From Oreohelix idahoensis (taxonomy: Eukaryota > Mollusca > Gastropoda > Stylommatophora > Oreohelicidae), in assembly GCA_024509875.1 (NCBI GenBank), contig JAMPIV010008516.1, positions 290,501 through 354,500 on the forward strand: 64,000 bases of DNA. The letters are read 5' to 3'. Below, piece after piece: positions 50,900 to 64,000 of this stretch. Every line of letters begins with the position of its first letter. Positions within the stretch are counted from its first letter, which is position 1. Position numbers and translations under genes: made by a program. Under the pieces are notes generated by a model. That model searched no databases, was not told where the DNA came from, and was given only the letters and a program-made list of their open reading frames with translations.

Positions 50900-50971
<72 letters not shown>

Positions 50972-51025
50972 AACCTCTACACCTCACGGTAGAAGAGGAA
51001 CGACTAAGTAAGTAAGTAAGGTTAG
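50600..51025 (+). mobile_element. LINE-A copy with 5' end joined to 3' end
   Basis: 50605-50830 is the LINE-A leader (GCCTAGGCCGGTCCCAAAAC, CAATCACCTGTTTACC, GAGAAAACCGGACTGATCTT, GGCGACGAACTGG), as at 34707-35036. At ~50830 it joins directly to the last 190 bp of the family (TCTGAAGGACCGAGGACTAG to CGACTAAGTAAGTAAGTAAG). All coding between, about 3 kb or more, is missing. The 3' part contains a (TC)n expansion. Confidence 0.85.
50902..50967. repeat. (TC)n microsatellite inside LINE-A tail
   Basis: About 33 TC units at the point where other LINE-A copies have only GCGCTCTCTCTTACAAACC. Confidence 0.97.
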
Positions 51026-51029
51026 ACAC

Positions 51030-51340
51030 GTGCATTATAGAGACCTCCCCCTTGTAATGTTTGTCCTGGTCATGTTCGAATAGGTGAAGGCTCTCTTTCA
51101 TTTCAAGGGGTCGTCACTATAATGCACATGTCTAAAGAGAATCTTTACCCTGTTTCAGACGTCATTCAAGAGTTTTGTCTTCTATTAAAAAATCTACCCC
51201 TCTCATTTTGCTCTACTGGTAAAATCGCCTAGACCTGACGCCCAGGGCCAGCCTTGGAGCATTCGGCTCCAGGGGCGAGTGGTAGACATGCTGACCCCCT
51301 GTAGCGAGATTTGGTACCACTTGCTTCGTTTGTGAAAAAA
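51030..51340. other. no recognisable gene
   Basis: GTGCATTATAGAGACC (~51031) and its inverted near-copy CACTATAATGCACATGTCTA (~51115) make a loose inverted repeat of ~100 bp span. Otherwise nothing recognised. Confidence 0.4.
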
Positions 51341-51352
51341 TGTGTAACGCGA

Positions 51353-51358
51353 CACACA

Positions 51359-51424
<66 letters not shown>
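51353..51424. repeat. (CA)n(CG)n(CA)n alternating purine-pyrimidine repeat
   Basis: Two CA runs enclose a GC run (CGCGCGCGCGCGCGCGCG), a good Z-DNA-forming sequence. A poly(G) run follows at ~51487-51501. Confidence 0.97.
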
Positions 51425-51926
51425 TCGCCAAATCACACGGTGTAAATCTTTTTAATGTCAACATTCTGGTTTTTATGGGGGGAAAAGGGGGGGGGGGGGG
51501 GTGTAGCGAAAGGTTTTCCTAGTGTGATGATAATTGTAGAGAAAAAGTAGAATCTCTCTCCAGAAAGTATGAAGTTCCAGTGCCCGAGAAGTACACTGGT
51601 ATCACAATTGAGCTACGGCTGTGAATACTCTGAGCTGGACAATATATTTAGGCTTCAGAATTATACGGTGCCACTTTCGCTATAGTAACCCTATGTGATA
51701 ATATAATTAAATTAGAAAAAGTAACTCAAAATTTATCAGTTAAAAATTTACCAAGTCAAATGAGTACAATTTCATAATTTATTATGTACATCTATATATT
51801 CTTGTAATGAGAAATGGGTGTTGGAAGATGGTAAAATGTATGATTATTTATAGTTACAAATTAAAATAAATAATAGAAAAAAATCTTGGATGAATCTTCC
51901 AATGAAATTAGAACAGTCTGTCACAG

Positions 51927-53600
<1,674 letters not shown>

Positions 53601-53602
53601 GC

Positions 53603-53616
53603 TGTGTGTGTGTGTG

Positions 53617-53683
<67 letters not shown>

Positions 53684-53718
53684 TGAGCGCGCGCGCGTGT
53701 GTGTGTGTGTGCGCGCGC
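53603..53718. repeat. (GT)n with (GC)n interruptions
   Basis: About 115 bp of alternating purine-pyrimidine sequence: GT runs, GTGC runs and GCGCGCGC. It ends exactly where Tc1-like element 2 begins. Confidence 0.97.
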
Positions 53719-55273
53719 ACTGTTCAAAAAAATAAACGCATAGCTAAACGAGGGCGCGTTTTTATGAGTTTGTAAGTAAAATTTGGTGCTAGGGTATATA
53801 AAAACAGGCCTCAAATGCTCTTACAGAGTCAAATGCACGTGTTGACCTGAATTGCGTTCGTTTTTGTAATCGTTACAACGCAGTGGTCAATAGTGTTTAT
53901 GACGCAATTTTTGACCACAGCTCATGTTGCGCGCTCGTGAAAGCAAACAAATTTGGGGTGAACACTATTCACTGACTACGCAACTGAACCCCTATAAAAG
54001 GATAACGCTACACAAAAAAGATCAGTTCATTTTCAAGCAGACATTTATGGCGTCTCTATCGATAAATTTAAGGAACATTGCTATTGGCCGACTGTATGCA
54101 GGCGAAAGTCAAAGTCAGGTTGCCAGGCATCTAAACGTGCATCAGAGTACCATCAGTCGACTTTGGCACCGGTTCCAAGCCACTGGCTCAGTTGAAGACC
54201 AGCATCGCAGTGGACGACCAAGAGTGACAACAGCACTCGAGAGAGAGGATCGCTTTTTTATTCGGCTTCGTCAACCTCAGAGACCAGGTATTTTACAACA
54301 GCTTCCTCAACTGCCCAGTATCATTTGCCTGCAGGACGTCATGTGTCTGATCAAACTGTCCCAGGAATAGATAGACTGCATGACGCTGGACTTTGGGCAC
54401 AACGACCTCACCGAGGACCTGTCCTTACGCGCCCGCCATCGCCAAAATCGACTTCTTTGCGCCAACCAGCCTCGCCCCTGGGCAGCTGACAATCAATGGA
54501 GACGTGTCTGGTTTAGTGACGAATCTTTCTTTTTGTTGCAGCGTCATGATAGACGGCGTAGGGTCTACCGTAGGCGAAATGAACGTTTTGCCCAAAATTG
54601 CGTTGACGAAGCTCCGCCGCACGGTGGTGGAGGTGCAATGGTGTGGGGAATGATCAGGTCCAACGGAAGGAGTCAATTGGTGCACATTGAAGGAGGCTTG
54701 AATGCGCAACGATACGTCAATGAAATTCTTCGACCCCATGTCCTTCCACTTTTGGCTGCCCAAAGGTCTGTGTTTCAATAGGACAACGCCAGACCCCATT
54801 GTGCACGGTTGACCACGCAGTTCCTGACTGCCAACAACATTCTCCCCCTTCCCTGGCCATCCCTGTCTCCAGACATGAGTCCGATTGAGCACCAGTGCGA
54901 TGAGCTGCATAGACGTGTTTGTCGCCGAGACGTTGCTCCAGCCAATCGTCGTGATCTGTTCCAGGCACTCCAGGAAGAGTGGGCAGCCATCCCACAGGCC
55001 CACATCAGACGTCTGATCGCATCCATGCCCAGGAGATGCCAGTCGCTGATCGATGCAAGAGGAGGCCACACACCATACCAACGGGAAAGCCCGTACGCCA
55101 AAAGACTCTCGTGACCCAGATGCAAAACAACTGTCAATTGATTGGTTGAACCCTAAGGTATTCTTGTGTGCAATTTGAACAATTAACTCATTATATTTAA
55201 AAAAGTTATTGAAAGTCAAAATTATGGCTATGTGTGTGCCTTCAGTAGCTAGGCGTTTCCTTTTTTGAACAGT
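53719..55273 (+). mobile_element. Tc1-like element 2, full length
   Basis: Ends: ACTGTTCAAAAAAATAAACG on the left; the right end is the complement of ACTGTTCAAAAAAGGAAACG. 1,555 bp, a normal Tc1 length. The right flank is TATATATA; the left flank is the GT repeat, where the TA is not preserved. It contains one degraded transposase gene on the same strand. Confidence 0.9.
54047..55114 (+). pseudogene. Tc1-like transposase (DD34E) with frameshift and stop
   Basis: Met at 54047 opens MASLSINLRNIAIGRLYAGE; the HTH follows: SQSQVARHLNVHQSTISRLW, then SGRPRVTTALERED. The frame breaks near 54270-54380 and the catalytic part goes on in another frame: VWFSDESFF (first Asp), a Gly-rich AMVWGMI, DNARPHCA (second Asp), then SPDMSPIEH (Glu). 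Thirty-four residues lie between the second Asp and the Glu, so DD34E, as in Tc1. A TAG stop at 54779-54781 sits one codon before the second Asp. C-terminus MPRRCQSLIDARGGHTPY is complete. Confidence 0.92.
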
Positions 55274-55282
55274 ATATATATA

Positions 55283-57780
55283 CAGTAGAACTCCATTTAT
55301 CCGAACCCCAATTATCCGAACATCCAATTATCCGAACACTTTTTTCAGAAAAAAAAAAAATCAGATGCCACAGTCACGTTAGACTAAAATTCTGAATCTT
55401 TTGATGCGGCAAACTTCAAATGTGTGCGAACAATTTGTAGAGAATGGGATGGCTAATGGTCGGTCGCTTACGTACAGGAAGTCAGTTAGATCATAAAGTC
55501 AGTTAATATCTGGTTTAAAAATACAGTGTACGTGTGCGTTCTAGGTAGAACACTGGCTAAACAGACAGTTCAACTTAAAATAATTGTGTCTGCTACTACA
55601 GGCAGAATAATTTTGGGCGTACAAGTATATTTCTCTGTTGCGATATGGCATCTTCCAGTAGGTTTGATAGTAGCCTAAAGCATATAAAAAGGAACGGGGG
55701 GGGGGGGGGGGGGGGGGGGGCCGCAATGTTTTGTCAATTGAAACGAAACAGAATTTATCAAGAGACTAGGACAAGGTGAAACTGTGTCTTCACTTGCGAG
55801 GATTTTCAATGTTGGGAAAGCTACCGCCTCTGACCTTAAAAGTAACAAGGATAAAATTATGAGTTTTGCATCGAAATTTGATAGCGAAAATGGGTCGAAG
55901 AAACGTAAAACCATGAGAAATGCGAAAGATGTGAAATTGGAAGAGGCTTTGTATATATGGTTTGTGCAAAGAAGAAGCAAAGGGGAACCTATCTCTGGTT
56001 CTCTGTTGTGTGAATAAAAGGCACTTCAGTTCAACAATCAACTTGACGGTCCTCCTGACTTTAAGGCTAGCCAGGGATGGTTAAGAAACTTTAAATCTCG
56101 TCATGGCATACGAGAATTGGAGATTCAAGGGGGATCTTTATCTAGCGATGCAACTGCCGCTAAAAATTTTATAGAAACATTCTTGGCTTTTTTTGGAAGA
56201 AGAAGGTTATTCACTCGAGGATGTGTATAATGCCGATGAGACTGGCTTATACTGGAAATCATTGCCTCAAAAATCACTTGCATCTCAGCGCGAAGCAGCT
56301 GCCCCTGGGTTTAAAAAGTGCAAAGAGAGAGAGTAACAATTTTGGTAGCCGCGAATGCCAGTGGAAGTAGCTCATCGTTTACGTGTGCTATATGATCGGC
56401 AAAGCCAAAAAACCACGTTGTTTAAAGAATGTGACATGTCTCCCATTGTGTTACAAAGCACAGAAGAGTGCTTGGATGAATAGTGAAATATTTCTTGATT
56501 GGTATACAAATCAGTTCATCCCAAATGTGAAGAGGTTGGGCGAACAAGAAAAGAAAACTGGAAAAGTAATTCTTCTACTGGACAATGCACCATCTCATCC
56601 AGAGACGGGTTCATTGAATGCAGTTGATGCAAATTTTAAAGTAATTTTTCTGCCTCCCCAATGTAACAGCACTGATTCAACCAATGGATCAGGGTGTTAT
56701 AGCAAAGCTTAAAAAGATGTACAAGAAGGGAAGTCTCTCCTGCGTCAGTTTATTGTTGGCTGAAGATGAAGAAAGTGTGTGGTGGCGTTTTCCAAAAAGC
56801 TTAAATCTCAAAGACTGCTGCTATATGTTAGCTGATGCTTGGACCACCGACCCTGTCACAAGATAATCTCAACAAGGCTCTTGGAGTAGATTAGCTTGGG
56901 AAAAAAGGGAGGAAATGCATAAGAACTACTGCAGTGGACACAAATGATGATTGTATAAATGAAGTTGTGGAACTGTTTCAATAGCAATGCCCGGATTTTT
57001 CGGACTTCTGTGACAAAAGATGATGCACACATGTGGACAGAAGATGATACTGATTCTCGTTTTTAGTTATTGACTGTCGAACAAATTTTGTCTTTTGTGC
57101 AAAGAAGAAAAACCAAATACATGTAGTGACCGATGATGAAGACACCGCTCAGAAGTACATGATGTACTTGTAGATTGCAAGAGAAGAAAAACCAAAAAAC
57201 TGAAAACGTTTTATTGCACGAAACCAGTCCTGAAGAGGCCTTTATTGCACTAGAAACTTATGATGTTTGAAACTGCGAATGGCTTGGTACGAGCAAGGAA
57301 GATGACAACAGCTGTCCCTACACAGCTTCTGCTGTTGTTGAAAGATTTCGGGACTTAGCAGCCAAAAGTAGGAGACTATCCAGTTTGGTGCAAAAGAGGA
57401 TTGCATCCTCATTAATTTAAAATAGTTGGGCTACATTTGTTGCAAGTACATAATATACGTAAGATTTGCGCCTTGTTTTGAATCGTTTGTAATGTTATTT
57501 TGAAAACATTTCTCTTTCTTAACAAAAATAATTAATACAAGAAGTACATGCACTGCAGTGTAATAAAAGATTTTGGTGATACAGTGATCTAATACAGTGT
57601 GGGTATTATTATTACAGTACAAGTAAATATGTTTTATAGTGTATTTTCCTTGTGATGTTTAATTATTTTTAGAAATATGTGTACATGTACTCGATACATT
57701 ATGTAATCCAATTATCCGAACATTTGATTATCCGAACGATGCTCGGTCCCATGGGGTTCGGATAAATGGAGTTCTAACTG
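55283..57780 (+). mobile_element. pogo/Tigger-like element 2, full length
   Basis: TA at 55281-55282 and 57781-57782. Ends CAGTAGAACTCCATTTATCC and the complement of CAGTTAGAACTCCATTTATC; subterminal AATTATCCGAACA repeats are present at both ends. 2,498 bp. It contains a 25-nt poly(G) at 55696-55720 and one transposase gene in pieces. It begins nine bases after the end of Tc1-like element 2. Confidence 0.92.
55735..56866 (+). pseudogene. pogo/Tigger-like (jerky-type) transposase, broken
   Basis: The N-terminal HTH FIKRLGQGETVSSLARIFNV, GKATASDLKSNKDKI is CENP-B/jerky-like (~55750-55860), then EEALYIWFVQRRSKGEPISG (second HTH, to a stop near 56014). In later frames GWLRNFKSRHGIRELEI and YNADETGLYWKSLP (first Asp, ~56230) follow. 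VILLLDNAPSHPETGSLNAV carries the second Asp (~56565), followed by VIFLPPQ and, after a frame change, QPMDQGVIAKLKKMYKKGSL with the third Asp (~56690). At least four frame breaks. The start is disturbed by the poly(G) tract just upstream. Confidence 0.9.
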
Positions 57781-57782
57781 TA

Positions 57783-57809
57783 TTATATATATATATATAT
57801 AGTAATATA

Positions 57810-57851
<42 letters not shown>

Positions 57852-57862
57852 TTATATATTAT

Positions 57863-57902
<40 letters not shown>
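57783..57902. repeat. imperfect (TA)n microsatellite
   Basis: TA-rich with ATATTA interruptions, directly after the Tigger-like element; also the probable insertion target of both DNA transposons. Confidence 0.97.
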
Positions 57903-57904
<2 letters not shown>

Positions 57905-59512
57905 AATGAAGTGTCATTGCTCATCATAGATAACGCTTGTATGTTTTCGTGCCACTGTTTCTGTACTTCTGAAGCAAAATGGAAATGAATGAAATGACAA
58001 GAGAATTTAGTGACGTCATCAAGACATGCAGCAGACAGAGTACAACAGTTATTTCCCGCAATATGTTGGCGGGTAACTTACTCCTTACTTCTATTCCGAG
58101 CCCAGTTTTCCACCACAAATTTGTGTTTTCTTTCCTCGCGGATTTTAACGCGAAAATTTTATCTCTTGCATATCTTTTCACACAAAAAATAACTATTTTT
58201 TTTTTACTACAATCTTTCCTGTCGAACTGAGAGATAGACGCCAGGTTTTCCATTTTGTTGCACTCACGTTCGCATTAGATGCGCCCTATCACACGCAGCT
58301 GTGGGACGGAAGTGTAGTGTAGTGCAGACGTACGACGTTCTGACGAGCTATCAGTCAAATCCTGGGGAGTTTTCCTTTCTTTTTCTTTTTTTAAACCTAC
58401 TGCTTGCTAAAGGTTAGTCACTTTCAAAATGGGTAATAATGAGTCAGGTTGAAAAACATTAGCTCAACCTCTGTAGACTAACTTGTTTTTGATCGCGTTC
58501 CCTTGCGAGGCTTTTTTATAATTTTTTTTGTATACTAACGATCTCAAATTATACCTCATTAAATAAACGACAAAACGCTGTTAGGCTCTCGGGGAAACTA
58601 ATGTCAAGGCTATGGAGCCTATTTGTAAGGAATTCGTGTTCACTTCACTGAGCCGTGTGTGTTACTGGATCTTGCTACAAAGACCCCACCAGTCCTGTGA
58701 GCTGAAGTTGTGTGTGTGTGCGCGCCTTCCCTCCTCCCTAGGGGTGAAGAGAGAAAAGCACAGAGAATGTGAGATAAAGCGAGCCATAGAGATAATACAC
58801 CAGCAAATATCTGCTCAACAAGTCATACAATGGACTTATTCATCACTATGCTAACAATTCGCGGGGAAACGTTCACATTAAATTTCCATAGAGTAAAGCA
58901 CACAGCCAAATATGTAATCTTTTGGGTATTCACACAGACACGTGACAGCAACAATCGTGTAGTTGTGGCTGTAGTCAGAAAGCAGATGTAGCAGTAACAT
59001 AATAGTATTTGAATGTACTTGAAGCTGTAGCAGTGAAAGACGCAGCAGAAACTGTCAACTCTCAACTCTTTAGAGCTATGGAAACAAAGTGTGAATTGAA
59101 TAATATGGAATTTTATTTTATTTATTATTTTTTTAGAAGTTTCATCTCCCGTTGCTTTCTTTTCTTTCTTTTTTTTATTTTTTCTGTTTGATAAATTATT
59201 TGGGGTTTTATTTAAAATTTTGTAACCATCAATGACACGATCCCACCAACTTTTCGGGAAGAAAGGAGAACAGCGCACACTGCACCCTGAAAGCCGAACT
59301 GAACACCCATTAAAAGAACAAGTATACCTTTCAATTGTTTCATGGTGCGTTGACCATAAGTCATGATAACTCTGCATACAAAGATCTAATGAAGTTGAAA
59401 TGGAATGGGAAAGAATGAAATAACCACTGGAGAATCAATGCCACCATCAAACAGGAAGCAGAAACAGCACACCATAATTTATTCCATCATTTTGGCCGGT
59501 TACTTGCTCGAA
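57903..59512. other. no recognisable gene
   Basis: Frames at 57924-58253 (minus, 109 codons) and 58823-59377 (minus, 184 codons) are the longest. The latter is Lys/Asn/Cys-rich with no motif I know and crosses A/T runs. I do not call either a gene. Confidence 0.45.
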
Positions 59513-59615
59513 CGGTATATATATATATATATTATAACAGGCATACCTCGGAGATATTGCGGGTTCTGTTCCAGACCACCGCAATAAAGCGAATATCGCA
59601 ACTTTTATATCTGAT
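59513..59615. mobile_element. Tigger1-like terminal sequence
   Basis: After a short (TA)n, CAGGCATACCTCGGAGATAT, TGCGGG, TTCCAGACCACCGCAATAAA, GCGAATATCGCAA. From memory this matches the terminal region of Tigger1-type pogo elements well known in mammals. The other end is not visible. Confidence 0.55.
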
Positions 59616-61733
<2,118 letters not shown>

Positions 61734-63132
61734 TGTTACGTGCAGTCTTTGCTATCTAGCAATATAGTTTGTCTGTATGCTTGTTATGTATGAAAATATG
61801 TTATAACAATATTTCGGGTCTAAAGTATTTTTGTTAGAAACCTAATTTAAAGGGCGAATACCTAAAATTGACTTTTGGAAAAAGTAAATATTTAGTTACC
61901 TGCTCCTGAAGTCCTATATTGAATATACCAGCTGACGGATAGGAGAGGTTGATGCGAACTGCGCATGGGCAAACAAAAAAAGTAGGGTGTAGCAGATTTC
62001 CGGCAAGGGAGGCCGTCATGTTTTGACCTGGGTTAGTCAGACGAAAAATGTCTGGACGTTTCTGCATTGTGTCGGGGATGGAATTTCTTCCACATATAGT
62101 ATAGAATTCCCCAGTGTTATTTCTGGTCGTCAGGAGGACGATAGTTATTATATAGTGGTGTGCGGATTCTATGTCAAGGTAGAGTTGATATAATTACACT
62201 TCCTTGTTCTCAGTGCAAACTGAACATAATGTTGGGTCAACCGGTGAGGTGTGCTCACTGTGGTTGAAAGGACGAATTTTCTATGTATTAAGCTCGTTGG
62301 AGCCATTTAAGACTGTTAAGTCTATATGCACGCACAGAAACCCAGGAGAATAACATTATTCTAAAGACTCGCATGATTAGCGATATGTATAGTTTTTTGA
62401 AGTTAAACGTCCATGTCTGCACACGAGGGAACTCACAGTGTTTACTGTTCGTAGAGGCCTAATGTATGACCGTCTGGAGTGGAAGACCGGATGGTTTACA
62501 AGTTGTTATTGCGATAACGTTGAAAAAGGAAACTCGCCTGATACATGAGGGAGTTTTATAAGCCTATCGTCGAAAGGACAGATCTTTACGCCACGTCCGA
62601 TTAGAGTGATGGACTATGTTATTCTTCGTCACCCGCCATGTTTGGGGGTCGACTGAAGAAGAGTGATTTAAGGAGAGATATTTAAGAAGGTATCTGACGT
62701 TGCAAAGTCAGGATGAACAGGTAGTAGGTGTTGCTACTAGTTTGGAATGATGGATAATGTGGAGTCAGCAACTTGCTGACATATATATAAATATGGATAT
62801 AATTTACAACTTATACATTTGAAATGAACTGTCTTCATGTCCGCCATGTTTCGATGTCAAGATTATATGGATGTGTCTACATTGTCTTGTGACTGTGACT
62901 TTAATAAATGGTAGAAAAAGTCCACAGCTGTTCACCCACATTATTGACTTCATACCTGTGATATGTTTAAGAACTACCTACATCAACTGTACATCCACTC
63001 CACCTCTACTCCTGTCAATATGATGAACGACACACACACATATTGGTACGTTACGTCTTATGGTACATGTCTCCACTACAACCTGGATGTCCACCTTGGC
63101 GAACACTTATACCACCCATTCGCGATATAACA
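61734..63132. other. unassigned 1.4-kb stretch, possible LTR
   Basis: It begins TGTTACGTGC and one end option is CGATATAACA (63132), so TG..CA. CTTTAATAAATGG at ~62900 could be a polyadenylation signal. No second copy, PBS or 4-6-bp duplication was found, so this is only a suggestion. Confidence 0.2.
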
Positions 63133-63590
63133 TTACAGCACGATATAACCACCAACAACTCTCTACTTAGGGTTTGAAGTACACAACACAGAAGAGAGAG
63201 AGGACATACTCCATCATCTTCACAGCCATGACATTACAATACATTTAACATGCACCCAAATAATAAGCTGAGAAAAGAGAGAGAGAGGAGCACAAAAATA
63301 CATGAACAAACCCGAGAGACCATTTGCTGTACTAAACGACTGTGGTTCGAAGCTTGAGATCGACACTTGAAGATTCTTGCCTTGACCAGGAGAGGGAACT
63401 TCCTGAACTGACCTGGAAACGTGCCCCTCACCACAAAGACGAATCTACGGAAAAGCAGCATCGGCTCTTCAGCATTTTGGCAAGTCCCAATTTTAACAGG
63501 CCAAACACGACCGAACTTTATTTGCCTATATTGATCAAGCCTAAATAATTTCTGTGAAGAAACACATTTTTTAAAGTCACCAACGAACAC

Positions 63591-64000
63591 TTATTTACAA
63601 GTGTTAAAGTAACTGATCATTAAATTTGTATTTGTTGATTTTGGCAAATTCATAGTTGAATTAATTATTACAGAGCGAAAGGCCCTTTGGAGCACATTTT
63701 GCATGACATTTTCGCATGTTTCAACTTGTATAGCGGCGATATCCTCTCGAATATTGACTTTGAGTTGCTCAATAGTCTGTGGCTTGTTGGTATAGACCTT
63801 CCCTTTCAAAAAACCCCATTAAAAAAGTCTAATGGAGTTAAATCTGGCGATCCTGGAGGCCAGTCGATGTCGCCTAATTTCGAAATTAATTTGTCCGGAA
63901 ATAACCTATTCAAAATTTCTCTTCTGTCGCGTGCTATGTGCGACGTGGCGCCATCTTGTTGAAACCACATGTCACGTAGGTCCAAATCCTCCAATTGCGG
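63591..64000 (-). pseudogene. mariner-type (DD41D) transposase, C-terminal part, runs off the window
   Basis: On the minus strand, entering at 64000: LDLRDMWFQQDGATSHIARD (second catalytic Asp), LNRLFPDKLISKLGDIDWPP, then SPDLTPLDFF with the third Asp. Forty-one residues separate the two Asp, giving DD41D, a spacing known from the rosa/visitor branch of the Tc1/mariner superfamily. After DFF the family motif LWG is disturbed by a frameshift (~63815); the end continues in the next frame as KGKVYTNKPQTIEQLKVNIR, VETCENVMQNVLQRAF. The N-terminal part lies beyond the right edge. Confidence 0.88.

Noticed and set aside
54425..55327. 300-codon minus-strand frame opposite the Tc1 transposase
   Set aside because: It is antisense to a clearly identified transposase with catalytic motifs on the plus strand.
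58823..59377. 184-codon minus-strand frame
   Set aside because: Low-complexity A/T-driven composition (Lys, Asn, Phe, Ser) with no motif; I could not support a gene.
63234..63590. 118-codon minus-strand frame
   Set aside because: No recognisable domain and no supporting copy; lies next to a transposon end of unknown position.

Overview
This window is invertebrate-type animal nuclear DNA made almost entirely of transposable elements in several layers of nesting, plus simple repeats. I see no bacterial features and no intact host gene. A metazoan is indicated by several things together: non-LTR retrotransposons with endonuclease/reverse transcriptase ORFs, a Penelope-like element with a GIY-YIG nuclease, tRNA-derived SINEs with target-site duplications (TSDs), Tc1/mariner, pogo/Tigger and hAT DNA transposons, an LTR retrotransposon, and very long (TA)n, (CA)n, (GA)n and poly(G/C) tracts. 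A mollusc or arthropod is plausible, but the sequence alone does not settle this. Family names such as LINE-A or SINE-1 are labels made up for this annotation.

1-13.2 kb: fragments of LINE-A (3' ends carry a TAAG-type tail), a diverged LTR-like fragment, and an old reverse transcriptase (LINE-B) split in two by about 6.1 kb. That block is bordered at both ends by clusters of short hairpins and contains LINE-A copy 3, a 2.85-kb hAT element with a perfect 8-bp TSD, and SINE pieces. 13.2-23.6 kb: simple repeats, a 53-bp minisatellite running into an RTE-like LINE (LINE-C) that is itself interrupted by LINE-D with a perfect 11-bp TSD, poly(G)-bearing MITE-like sequences, a full SINE-2 with a 15-bp TSD, a deleted Tc1 element, a 69-bp purine-rich minisatellite, and reverse-strand LINE-C fragments.

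23.8-31.7 kb: an LTR retrotransposon with unusually long (about 2.2 kb), nearly identical LTRs. Its coding region runs gag, integrase zinc-binding domain, integrase C-terminal domain, then reverse transcriptase. Integrase thus lies before RT, as in Gmr1-type elements, although the copy is internally deleted. 31.7-35.9 kb: a LINE-C copy, a Penelope-like element, a LINE-A 5' end, a MITE with 59-bp perfect inverted repeats, and a deleted pogo/Tigger element. 36-43.4 kb: LINE-D, SINE-1, a second hAT with a perfect 8-bp TSD, a 159-nt poly(G) tract and a mariner-type MITE. 43.4-51 kb: more LINE 3' ends, a SINE with a paralogous empty site, and a poly(C)-bearing hAT-type MITE. 51-64 kb: simple repeats, a nearly complete Tc1 (DD34E) touching a nearly complete pogo/Tigger element, a long stretch without recognisable genes, and a DD41D mariner-type transposase running off the right edge.

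Every transposase or RT gene here is frameshifted, stopped or truncated, so this looks like a graveyard of elements. The youngest-looking insertions are the LTR element, the 59-bp-TIR MITE and the SINEs with clean TSDs.
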